Shown: piece by piece, positions 1 through 7,606 of the stretch
How the letters are laid out: each line of letters opens with the position of its first letter
Position numbering within the stretch: the stretch's first letter is position 1
Source of the DNA: Desertivirga arenae
Lineage (GTDB): Bacteria > Bacteroidota > Bacteroidia > Sphingobacteriales > Sphingobacteriaceae
NCBI RefSeq assembly: GCF_017355785.1
Contig: NZ_JAFEWE010000010.1
Span: 124,001 to 188,000, forward strand
Length of the DNA stretch: 64,000 nucleotides
Reading direction: 5' to 3'
Translations under genes and position numbers: made by a program
Notes under the pieces: model-generated
Database searches by the model: none
What the model was told of the DNA's origin: nothing
The model's input: only the letters and a program-made list of their open reading frames with translations

Positions 1-1272
1 TGCCGATAAAATTCCTAAAAGAAAGATTCCTACGATACCACCCGAAAAAATTGCATAAAGAGTAAATACAATCCCCAATACTCCTTCACTACCAGCATTA
101 ATATAAATCGCTCCGATTGCTATCGCGAGTAGCCCTGAAAGAACTACAAAGACCCGGCTTACGAAGAGGTACTCCTTATCTGGCCGGTTCTTACGAATCT
201 TCTTATAGTAATCCTCCATCCCTACGGCAGCTAAGGAATTTAAATCGGCACTTAAACTGCAAATAGCAGCAGAGATCATGGCAGCCAGAATAAATCCTAC
301 CACTCCTGTTGGAAGTTTGGTCATGATAAAATAAGGAAAGACAGCATCTGCCCGCATTCCCTCTGGCAAAGGTTGTTGTTTATAATATACAAAAAGAGCG
401 GTTCCGATCAACATGAAGAGTGTCCAGACCGGAACTGTAAGCAGTATTCCCATTAATGAGGCTCTTATAGCGGCTTTATCAGTCTTTGCAGTCAGATACC
501 GCTGAATTACCGTTTGATCTGTTCCATATTTTTGGATAGCATAAAAAGCACCGTTTATTGCCATCACTATAAAAGTCAATCGCTTAAAATCAATATCATA
601 AGGCCCGAAACCGGTCCTGCCATTTGCCTGAGCAATATTCCAAACTTCCATTGGGCCACCGTCTACGGAAAAAAGAATAACGCCGAAACAAAGAATCCCT
701 GAGGCAAACAACATAAAACCCTGAAACACATCCAGCCAAATAACCGCTTCAATCCCACCCATCAGGTTTACTACAATAATTATTAAACCCACCACACTTA
801 TAATAGCGAAGGTGTTACCACCAGTCATATTGGTAAGAGCAATAGCTAACAGAAAGAACACTGTACCCATGCCAGAAAATTGGCGAAGAACAAATGCGAT
901 CGAACTATAATACCGGGCAAACAAGCCAAAGCGTTTTTCGAAATACTCGTAAGTACTTAAACCGATAACCTTTCTATATAGTGGTACAATGAACCAGATT
1001 GTGCCTAACAAGACAATGGGTACCATAAGTCCCTGAACAAGTAATATCCAGTTGGAGGAATAGCCCTCTCCCGGGTAACCCAGAAATGTTACGCTGCTAA
1101 TCAATGTGGCCAGCAAAGACATTCCAATGGCCCAAGCAGGTACCCGACCGTGTGCGGCGAAATATGTTTTTGTAGAAGTTTGATTCCTTGAAAATCGAAA
1201 ACCAAAATACAGCGTGACAAGCAGCACGATAATGATGATCGAATAATCAATAACGTTTAATATAGGTTTCAT
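1..1272 (-). CDS. Sodium:solute symporter (SSS family), C-terminus cut by window edge
   Basis: Inner-membrane sodium-coupled transporter, probably bringing an acidic sugar released from pectin into the cytoplasm. The visible 424 residues start at an ATG at 1272 and read open to base 1, so the C-terminal part is missing. Many hydrophobic helices are visible, with SSS-type stretches such as AAHGRVPAWAIGMSLLAT near residue 40 and a GGIEAVIWLDVFQG motif around residue 170. It is the last visible gene of the long minus-strand operon, 20 bp after the DUF1537 kinase gene. The neighbours (aldolase, dehydrogenase, kinase, PdxA2) suggest that its substrate feeds that pathway; DHA is my candidate. It resembles the second symporter at 43267-44820, which is also linked to an aldolase gene. 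The family call is firm and the substrate is inferred. Confidence 0.9.
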   Translation of the reverse strand, partial: MKPILNVIDYSIIIIVLLVTLYFGFRFSRNQTSTKTYFAAHGRVPAWAIGMSLLATLISSVTFLGYPGEGYSSNWILLVQGLMVPIVLLGTIWFIVPLYRKVIGLSTYEYFEKRFGLFARYYSSIAFVLRQFSGMGTVFFLLAIALTNMTGGNTFAIISVVGLIIIVVNLMGGIEAVIWLDVFQGFMLFASGILCFGVILFSVDGGPMEVWNIAQANGRTGFGPYDIDFKRLTFIVMAINGAFYAIQKYGTDQTVIQRYLTAKTDKAAIRASLMGILLTVPVWTLFMLIGTALFVYYKQQPLPEGMRADAVFPYFIMTKLPTGVVGFILAAMISAAICSLSADLNSLAAVGMEDYYKKIRKNRPDKEYLFVSRVFVVLSGLLAIAIGAIYINAGSEGVLGIVFTLYAIFSGGIVGIFLLGILSA

Positions 1273-1292
1273 AACAACGGTCAGTTTTAATC

Positions 1293-2441
1293 TTACAACA
1301 GCCGCACTTCCTCTGGCCATTTATAGCTGCCAGGCTTAAGCGTAATGTGCAAGTTAGTAATTTCCTTCGCGCGACTGCGGACTACTCCTGTCGCAAATTC
1401 GTCAACGGGATAAAGTATTTTTATCCCCAGTTTGGCTAAAACAGAAAAAGCTGTAGATCCGCCTTCAATTAATAGCTCCGTAATAGTGGTCCGTTTAAAT
1501 AGCGCCTCTACAACCAGAGCCGTCCTTTCTCTAAGCTCCGGCGCTGCAATACCTTTCCCTAATGTACTTTCGGGATGAATAGCAATGATTGCAGTATTGT
1601 AGATGTTTAATTTATTTTCGATTTCAGTCGCCCATTCTTGTACCACATACTCCTCTGGCGATATATTATACAATGATGAAGGCATATAACTTACCAGTCC
1701 CTTATCATTTAATTGTTGAATTTCTAATGCTCTTTCTTTAAAGGCAGTACCTGAAATGAACAACTTTTTCGACATGCCCATTTCAGGTTCTTGTGGCAGG
1801 GCAGGCTTACTCTTATAAACCGTGTTTAAAAGAGCCTTAAAAAAGGCCGCTCCACCTGCTAAAAGAGCTTTAGAATTCGCAAATCCGGCCCAATGTTCGA
1901 TATCAACAAGAGTGGATGCTTCACCAATGTATATGCCTTTTTCCCCAACTTCTTCACCGTTTTTAAGAATATAAACATCAGAAACAGAGTTGTGAAGTAG
2001 ATCAGTAACCAAAGCTGTCTTAGCGGGAAACTCCGGATCTTCAGCAAATCCTGTTAAATGAATAGGCCTTCCATTAATAAAATATTCTCCATTTTCAATC
2101 GTCCTCCCTAAAGATGGATTAGCTGGCACCAACAGTGCCCTTTCAATACCTGTCGTTTCCATCTGCGCGCGCAACTCCGCTACCACATGACCTCTAAGAA
2201 CTGAGTCAACTTTCTTGAATAACAGCGATGGTTTTAGTTGAATTAAGGCTTTACTTACCCTATTAATATCACCAATAGCCTGTTTTTCTGGCTTAGAACG
2301 CGTATCTGTAGCAATCACGAGCAAATCAACTGGTGCAGACTCAGCAGAATCAAGACAGACTTCGACCCTCAATCCATAATTCAAGCCAATGCCTGCCAGT
2401 TCTACTGCCCCCGTTAAATCATCTGCAATTACTACGATCAT
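1293..2441 (-). CDS. dtnK: Four-carbon acid sugar kinase (DUF1537 family), candidate D-threonate kinase
   Basis: Cytoplasmic ATP-dependent kinase of the DUF1537 family, which phosphorylates four-carbon sugar acids at O4. The N-terminal sugar-binding domain opens with IVVIADDLTGAVELAG, the family's ADD-TGA signature, and the C-terminal nucleotide-binding domain carries LLIEGGSTAF near residue 325. The length of 382 residues is usual for the family. The next gene upstream in the operon is a PdxA2-type dehydrogenase. In characterised systems a DUF1537 kinase beside PdxA2 turns D-threonate into D-threonate 4-phosphate, which PdxA2 oxidises to dihydroxyacetone phosphate and CO2. The gene symbol rests on that pairing. 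L-threonate, erythronate and 3-oxo-isoapionate kinases belong to the same family, so substrate specificity is not proven. Confidence 0.8.
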   Translation of the reverse strand: MIVVIADDLTGAVELAGIGLNYGLRVEVCLDSAESAPVDLLVIATDTRSKPEKQAIGDINRVSKALIQLKPSLLFKKVDSVLRGHVVAELRAQMETTGIERALLVPANPSLGRTIENGEYFINGRPIHLTGFAEDPEFPAKTALVTDLLHNSVSDVYILKNGEEVGEKGIYIGEASTLVDIEHWAGFANSKALLAGGAAFFKALLNTVYKSKPALPQEPEMGMSKKLFISGTAFKERALEIQQLNDKGLVSYMPSSLYNISPEEYVVQEWATEIENKLNIYNTAIIAIHPESTLGKGIAAPELRERTALVVEALFKRTTITELLIEGGSTAFSVLAKLGIKILYPVDEFATGVVRSRAKEITNLHITLKPGSYKWPEEVRLL

Positions 2442-2503
2442 TCTGCTTTCTTGAGTCTGATTTTTGTTTGAAACTGCTTCCCTTACCTCAACTGAACTCC
2501 AGT

Positions 2504-3541
2504 TTATGACGTTTTTCTATTCTTTGCCAATTGAACTGCTGATTCTATTGCTAAAATCATTGCATCGGGACTAGCCACTCCTTTTCCTGCAATCTCGAAA
2601 GCAGTACCATGGTCTACTGAAGTTCTGATAATAGGCAGTCCCATAGTGATATTTACTCCTTTTACACTGTCCATCTGCTGCTTTTCCGCATTCCATTTGA
2701 AACCAGTCAACTTAAATGGTATATGTCCCTGATCGTGATACATTGCTACAACTCCACCAAAGTAACCGGTTGCCGCTTTTGAAAACATCGTATCAGCAGG
2801 TACCGGACCTTCTACATCGTAGCCTCTTCGTTTCGCCTCCTCTACAGCTGGCAGGATCTCTTCGTCGTCCTCTGTACCAAATAAACCGGAGTCCCCGGCG
2901 TGAGGGTTTAATCCAGCAATACCTATTTTAAGATTTGGTTCCCCAAGACTGATAAGACCGTTGTGAAGCAGTTCCACTACTTCCAGAATTCTTTCTTTTT
3001 TAACAAGGTCACAAGCCTGACGAAGAGAAACGTGCGTAGAAACATGAATCACTTTCATATTCTCTTCCACCAGTAGCATTGCATACTTCTTTGTATTGGT
3101 ATAGTGAGCATATATTTCAGTATGTCCAGCAAAGTGATGTCCAGCCTCGTTTATCGACTTTTTATTAATCGGTCCGGTCACCGTTGCATCAACCTGCCCT
3201 TCAAGAGCCAGCTCAATAACCCTCTTTACAGCATCAAAAGATGCAGCACCTGCCATTGCAGATATCTCTCCGAATTTCAGTTCAGACAAATTAACGTTCT
3301 TCAGATCATAAACGTCGACAGTCCCAACTTCGAACTTGGCATCCTTTACTGATGATACCGGGTTTAATTTAGCATTCAGACTTAGTCTTTCAATGATATC
3401 CTGAAATACACCCGCATCTCCTATCAAAACTGGCTGGCAGATGGAATAAATTGATTCATTTAAAAGGGCTTTAATAGCGATTTCCGGACCTATACTAGCC
3501 GGATCGCCCATTGTAATACCTATGATCGGTTTTTCAGACAT
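2504..3541 (-). CDS. pdxA2: PdxA2-type 4-phospho-D-threonate dehydrogenase
   Basis: Metal- and NAD-dependent dehydrogenase of the PdxA family, 345 residues. MGDPASIGPE at residues 11-20 matches the conserved GDPAGIGPE region, and the metal-binding histidines appear as H170 (STH), H214 (NPHAG) and H269 (YHDQGH). Classical PdxA acts on 4-phosphohydroxy-L-threonine in vitamin B6 synthesis. PdxA2 paralogues next to DUF1537 kinases instead oxidise D-threonate 4-phosphate (or D-erythronate 4-phosphate) to dihydroxyacetone phosphate with loss of CO2. The kinase gene follows 62 bp downstream and the stop of the aldolase gene overlaps its start by 8 bp, so the catabolic role is preferred. No other B6 gene is nearby. 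Confidence 0.87.
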   Translation of the reverse strand: MSEKPIIGITMGDPASIGPEIAIKALLNESIYSICQPVLIGDAGVFQDIIERLSLNAKLNPVSSVKDAKFEVGTVDVYDLKNVNLSELKFGEISAMAGAASFDAVKRVIELALEGQVDATVTGPINKKSINEAGHHFAGHTEIYAHYTNTKKYAMLLVEENMKVIHVSTHVSLRQACDLVKKERILEVVELLHNGLISLGEPNLKIGIAGLNPHAGDSGLFGTEDDEEILPAVEEAKRRGYDVEGPVPADTMFSKAATGYFGGVVAMYHDQGHIPFKLTGFKWNAEKQQMDSVKGVNITMGLPIIRTSVDHGTAFEIAGKGVASPDAMILAIESAVQLAKNRKTS

Positions 3542-4472
3542 TTGATGATACGTTAAGTTGAATATTTTCTTTTTTGAAGAAGTCGGATAAAGTGTTTAAT
3601 AGTTTCACTTCAACATCTGCTGAAAGTGAAGTTAAAGGAGGCATAGCTACAGGTTGACATAGGCCGTACTGGTGCATAAGGACCTTCAAGGCCCAGAGCG
3701 ATTCGCCTAATGTCCCAATTCCTTGGTAGATCTTACCTAATTCATCCGACAGTTGTTGGTAATAATAAGCTTTCTCGTGGTTTCCTGCAGATACAGCTGC
3801 AGCCATATCGGTATATAAGCCCGGATGAAGGTTACCAGTACTTGGAATGAGCCCGTCACTACCATTGATCAAAGCGTGTGCTGACTTCGCAGCCCAACCA
3901 AGAAAATGGCTAAAATCAGCACGGCCGGACCATAGTCTCAAAGACTCATTTAACCTTTCTTCGCTTCGTTCCGAATCTTTTGTTCCTACAATGTACTCAT
4001 TGTGGCTAAGCTCGTCAATAAGAGAGAGCGGGATAGACATATGAGTAGTCCCGGGAATATTATAAATAATAACCGGAGCTTTGATCTGTTCCGCTAGCGT
4101 AAGGAAGTATGTTCTCATCTGCCCCTCGGTGAGAGCATAATAAGATGGAAGCGTTGCTGCAACCGCGTCAACCCCGGAATCGAAACAAAACTTTGCAAAA
4201 TCTATAGATTCTTCCACACAGTTGGAAGAGATCCCTGCGTAAAGCTTAGTTCCTGGCTTCTTATTTCTTACAGCTTCCCTCACATAGGCTTGTTTTACTG
4301 GTAAAGAAATGGAAGATGATTCTCCTGTTGTTCCTAATATAAATGGAAGAACATCATTTGAATACATATGAGAAAAAATATTCTCTACCCCTTGAGCGTC
4401 CAACTGATAACTGTCTGTAAGAGGGGTAACAAGAGGAACAATAATGCCCTGGTATTCTTTTAGTCTCGTCAT
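3534..4472 (-). CDS. DapA/NanA-family class I aldolase, candidate DHA aldolase
   Basis: Cytoplasmic TIM-barrel enzyme of the dihydrodipicolinate synthase/N-acetylneuraminate lyase superfamily, 312 residues. The GTTGES motif lies at residues 48-53, the catalytic tyrosine is Y137 in YNIPG and the Schiff-base lysine is K165 in GTKDS, so the active-site set is complete. Members reversibly split 2-keto-3-deoxy acids into pyruvate and an aldehyde. It overlaps pdxA2 by 8 bp and lies 1 bp after the iron alcohol dehydrogenase gene, so these steps are probably coupled. Cleaving 3-deoxy-D-lyxo-heptulosarate (DHA) would give pyruvate and D-threuronate, which the dehydrogenase could reduce to D-threonate. 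Lysine synthesis is unlikely in this context. The exact substrate is inferred. Confidence 0.85.
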   Translation of the reverse strand: MTRLKEYQGIIVPLVTPLTDSYQLDAQGVENIFSHMYSNDVLPFILGTTGESSSISLPVKQAYVREAVRNKKPGTKLYAGISSNCVEESIDFAKFCFDSGVDAVAATLPSYYALTEGQMRTYFLTLAEQIKAPVIIYNIPGTTHMSIPLSLIDELSHNEYIVGTKDSERSEERLNESLRLWSGRADFSHFLGWAAKSAHALINGSDGLIPSTGNLHPGLYTDMAAAVSAGNHEKAYYYQQLSDELGKIYQGIGTLGESLWALKVLMHQYGLCQPVAMPPLTSLSADVEVKLLNTLSDFFKKENIQLNVSSNV

Positions 4473-4473
4473 T

Positions 4474-5622
4474 TTAATAAGCTGACTTGTAAATTTCTAT
4501 TGCGTCTGATAGAGTGATCTCTCTCGGATTATTTTTCAACAAACGTTGCACCTTCATAGCATCTTCTGCCATTTGAGGAATAGAATCTTCAGGTATGTCT
4601 AATTCAGAAAGCTTTGCCGGGATACCACATTCCCTGATTATCTCCCTTATTTTCTCAATGCCTTTTAAAGCTGTTTTTTCAGGTGTTTCTTCCGGTGAAC
4701 AGCCTAAAGCGATAGCCACCTCTGCATATTTCTTCGGAGCGGCGATCATATTATATTGCATTACATAGGGTAGTAGCAAAGCATTAGATAAGCCATGTGC
4801 AAGGTGGAACATACTACCGAGCGGATAGGAAAGAGCATGGACGCCTGCAGTATTAACCGGACCAAGACAAAATCCTCCAAGTAAGCTACCCATTGCTACA
4901 TGAGTACGAGCTTCTTCATTCGTACCTTCTTTTACAGCAGTTACTATATTAGCCGCAATTAAACGCATTCCTTCAAATGCATACATATCTATAAATGGTT
5001 GAGAAAACTTATTAGTGTAAGCTTCCAAACAATGGGTCAAGGCATCAAGACCAGTAGCTGCAGTGATTGCCGGAGGAACCGAAATAGTTAATAAAGGATC
5101 AACATACACAGCATCGGGAACCAGAAAAGGACTGATGATACCTTTTTTCTGATTATCCGAGTCATCAACCAGAATTGCATTAGGGGATGCCTCACTACCT
5201 GTTCCAGCAGTGGCCGGTGCACAAATCAGTTTCTTATTCCTTTGCTTAAGATTTCCAATCCCAACAATTTCATTTAAAGACTGTGCATTATCTACTTGGG
5301 CGGCAAGAAGTTTTGCAATATCAAGCACGCTTCCTCCCCCTATACCGATAACTGTATCAGGATTAAAGCCCTTAACCTTCTCAAGCAAACTGTTAAAGTC
5401 GCTGAAAGAGGGCTCGGCAACAATACTTGTATCTAATTGCACCTCAAAACCCTTTTCCTCCAGCTTGTTTGTAAACTGACTTAACGAAGAAAGTAAGGGA
5501 TCAATAGTAACAATAAGGATTTTACTGGGACCAGTCTCAATAAGGTCATCACAAAGGATGTCCAAAGCTCCCTTTGAGAATATAAGCTTACCAGGGAAAT
5601 GTATTTTCAGTGCCTGCTCCAT
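4474..5622 (-). CDS. Iron-containing alcohol dehydrogenase (group III)
   Basis: Cytoplasmic NAD(P)-dependent oxidoreductase of the Fe-ADH family (FucO, GldA and relatives), 382 residues. The nucleotide-binding motif GIGGGSVLDIAK starts at residue 93, PATAGTGSE at 136-143 is the second family signature, and the metal ligands D193, H197, H262 and H276 are all present. The gene is packed 1 bp from both the aldolase gene and the sialidase-like gene. The neighbouring aldolase should release an aldehyde, so a reductase here fits conversion of a four-carbon aldehyde acid (D-threuronate) to the sugar acid used by the DUF1537 kinase. Lactaldehyde or another aldehyde substrate is possible, because the family is broad. 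Confidence 0.87.
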   Translation of the reverse strand: MEQALKIHFPGKLIFSKGALDILCDDLIETGPSKILIVTIDPLLSSLSQFTNKLEEKGFEVQLDTSIVAEPSFSDFNSLLEKVKGFNPDTVIGIGGGSVLDIAKLLAAQVDNAQSLNEIVGIGNLKQRNKKLICAPATAGTGSEASPNAILVDDSDNQKKGIISPFLVPDAVYVDPLLTISVPPAITAATGLDALTHCLEAYTNKFSQPFIDMYAFEGMRLIAANIVTAVKEGTNEEARTHVAMGSLLGGFCLGPVNTAGVHALSYPLGSMFHLAHGLSNALLLPYVMQYNMIAAPKKYAEVAIALGCSPEETPEKTALKGIEKIREIIRECGIPAKLSELDIPEDSIPQMAEDAMKVQRLLKNNPREITLSDAIEIYKSAY

Positions 5623-5623
5623 A

Positions 5624-6763
5624 TTAATCTTGAGTTATTTCTCCATTTACAGGAGCCGTATAACCTTTCACCTTTGGCCAACCCCCCTTCTTTATTTTCT
5701 TCAATTTAAGCTGCGAAGGATCAATAACTGCATGCTTGATCTTCTGGCGGCGCCAGGTATACACAGCATGAAGCATTCCGTCTTTGGTCTGAATAATAGA
5801 AGGATATGAGTATTGACTTATTGGAGAGTCTTCGAAGATTGCAGCAGCATACCATTTTTTACCATCTTTAGAGATAGAAAGATTTAAAGGCGTACGTGGT
5901 CCTTTTGCTTCAGTTCCCGGAGGCAATACATGATTGTAGATCAGAGCAAAACGACCATCTTTCATTGCAACTGCATCAGTTCCGGAGTTGTTGTTAGGTA
6001 AAGTGGTTTTAGTAAGAGGCCACCAGGTTTCGCCATTATCATATGACCAGGACTCAAGAATTGCTCTGTTGCGACTTCTTGCGAGGATCTGCAATCTGCC
6101 ATTACCATGATCTAACACGCTTGGTTGTATTCCATTAATGTCTTTTCCTGCGTTAAGAGGACCAACCTTTCTCCAGGTCTTACCAAAATCAGGAGTGATT
6201 TCAAAATGGATCTGCCAGCTATTACCAGTTTTATTCCCTTCGGTGCTGGTAGGACAAATTAAATTCCCATTACTTAATAGAACGGGTTTATTCTTAACAG
6301 GACCAGTAAATCCTTCAGGTAAAGCCTTCTGCTCTGACCATGTTTTTCCATTATCAGCGGATGTACGCATATATCCTTTCCAGGTACCAGGACTTGCACC
6401 TATTTTATAGAATAATAAAAGTTCACCATTAGGAACCTGAAAAAGAACAGGATTCCATGTTGGATAACGTTTATCAGGCATAATGCCATCAGCTACTTTT
6501 TCTGGAGCAGTCCATTTTCCATTCTCCATACGGCAAACCCAGATGCAAACATCCGGATTTCGTTCCTTGGTTCCTCCAAAGAAAGAGGTAACCAACCCCG
6601 CCGGCGTCTCTGCAATAGTTGCAGAATGGCATTCCGGAAAAGGTGCTTTCTCATACAAAAATTCATCTACCAAAATTCCTTTTTTCCATGGCCTTGTTTG
6701 AGCATTCAGGGAAAGCGAACCGATAGAGATAGCTACAAAAGTTAGTATAGTTTTTAGTTTCAT
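5624..6763 (-). CDS. Secreted sialidase-like (BNR_2) beta-propeller hydrolase
   Basis: Exported 379-residue protein with an N-terminal signal peptide ending near LNAQ (about residue 22). Four Asp-box-like turns mark a sialidase-type six-bladed propeller: SADNGKTW, TPDFGKTW, SYDNGETW and SKDGKKW. The classical sialidase F/YRIP motif is absent; the equivalent region reads FPECHSATIAE, typical of the BNR_2 branch. True sialic acid is unexpected in a pectin locus. Kdo and DHA, the ketosidic 2-keto-3-deoxy acids of RG-II, are the nearest chemical relatives, and the genes for an aldolase, dehydrogenase, PdxA2 and kinase follow at once. I therefore suggest an RG-II ketosidase. A 111-bp gap separates it from the DUF3826 gene; I see no box or clear terminator there. 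Confidence 0.72.
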   Translation of the reverse strand: MKLKTILTFVAISIGSLSLNAQTRPWKKGILVDEFLYEKAPFPECHSATIAETPAGLVTSFFGGTKERNPDVCIWVCRMENGKWTAPEKVADGIMPDKRYPTWNPVLFQVPNGELLLFYKIGASPGTWKGYMRTSADNGKTWSEQKALPEGFTGPVKNKPVLLSNGNLICPTSTEGNKTGNSWQIHFEITPDFGKTWRKVGPLNAGKDINGIQPSVLDHGNGRLQILARSRNRAILESWSYDNGETWWPLTKTTLPNNNSGTDAVAMKDGRFALIYNHVLPPGTEAKGPRTPLNLSISKDGKKWYAAAIFEDSPISQYSYPSIIQTKDGMLHAVYTWRRQKIKHAVIDPSQLKLKKIKKGGWPKVKGYTAPVNGEITQD

Positions 6764-6874
6764 TGTTCTTAGTTGTTCGACCTATCCTTTTTGTCGTCTC
6801 GACTGAAGGAGAGATCTTATGGCGCTTGATTTTGTTTCTGCTACGACCGCACTCAGGGTTGAAAGCCGGAAGCT

Positions 6875-7585
6875 TTAGTTCTTCTTCTCGGCAGCTGCAG
6901 CAGCTTTCTTAGCTTTTAGTGCCGCTGTATAATCTTTGTACATCTGCTTCCAACTTCTCCCGTTGGCATTCAAAAACTGCTCGTTCTTTGTTTTGTAGAT
7001 CTCAAAGATTGCTGAGATCTCTGTCATATTCTTGAAATCTACCGCTTGCTCTCTAGCTTGCTTCAGGTTCTTAAGAATAGTTTCTTCTTCCTGAGCTGTC
7101 ATATTTGGAACGATCTCCTTATAAGCCTTCATAGTAAAAGCAACTTTCCCTATGGTATATTTATCAAGAATATCCTCAACCTGCTGTTCGGAAAGATCAG
7201 CCTTTAACCCTGTCATCAAGTCCTGATGCACGTTCTTTGGGATTGCTGAATCCGCAATCACTTGCCTTTCTAATTCTGACAGCTTATTTCCGCTGGCAAG
7301 ATTAATTCCAGGAGGAACATCTGCAGCAGAATGAGAGTTATGCCAGTCGCGCACAGCCTTAAGATGTATAGCAATAACTTGCTTTAAACGAGCTTCCTTT
7401 GCAGCATCATTTAAATTTAAAGATGATACCCATTCCGCAGCCTTACTCTCTACATCAGCATCTGACTTAGCTTTTGCCTCTGCACTCATAGGAGCTGTCT
7501 GCTTAGCCTGAGAAAATGCTGGAGACGACAATCCTGCTGCAGCAACAATTACAGCAGCAGTAAAAATTCCTTTTATAGTATTCAT
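6875..7585 (-). CDS. DUF3826 protein, secreted or periplasmic
   Basis: A 236-residue protein with a clear signal peptide (hydrophobic stretch about residues 8-22, cleavage near SPAFSQ). The rest is mostly helical, with a lysine-rich C-terminus ending KKAAAAAEKKN. It matches the DUF3826 family by recall: helical Bacteroidota proteins found in PULs and without a firm function. Its gene lies 21 bp downstream of the GH78 gene. A second member is at 38328-39023 beside the isomerase gene. Visible shared stretches include the AEEE/EEQ-Ile-Leu-x3-Leu-x-x-Ala-Arg-Glu region (TILKNLKQAREQA here, QILAWLTEAREHA there). No catalytic motif is evident. Confidence 0.7.
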   Translation of the reverse strand: MNTIKGIFTAAVIVAAAGLSSPAFSQAKQTAPMSAEAKAKSDADVESKAAEWVSSLNLNDAAKEARLKQVIAIHLKAVRDWHNSHSAADVPPGINLASGNKLSELERQVIADSAIPKNVHQDLMTGLKADLSEQQVEDILDKYTIGKVAFTMKAYKEIVPNMTAQEEETILKNLKQAREQAVDFKNMTEISAIFEIYKTKNEQFLNANGRSWKQMYKDYTAALKAKKAAAAAEKKN

Positions 7586-7606
7586 AATTCGAATGATTAG
7601 TTTGAT

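Noticed and set aside
2504-3541. PdxA as a vitamin B6 synthesis enzyme
   Set aside because: It lies in a catabolic operon beside a DUF1537 kinase and overlaps an aldolase gene; no other pyridoxine gene is near. The PdxA2 role explains the context better.
3534-6763. Sialic acid utilization (sialidase, NanA-like aldolase, SSS transporter)
   Set aside because: No NanE, NanK, NagA or NagB homologue is visible, the sialidase-like protein lacks FRIP, and the surrounding enzymes are pectin-specific.
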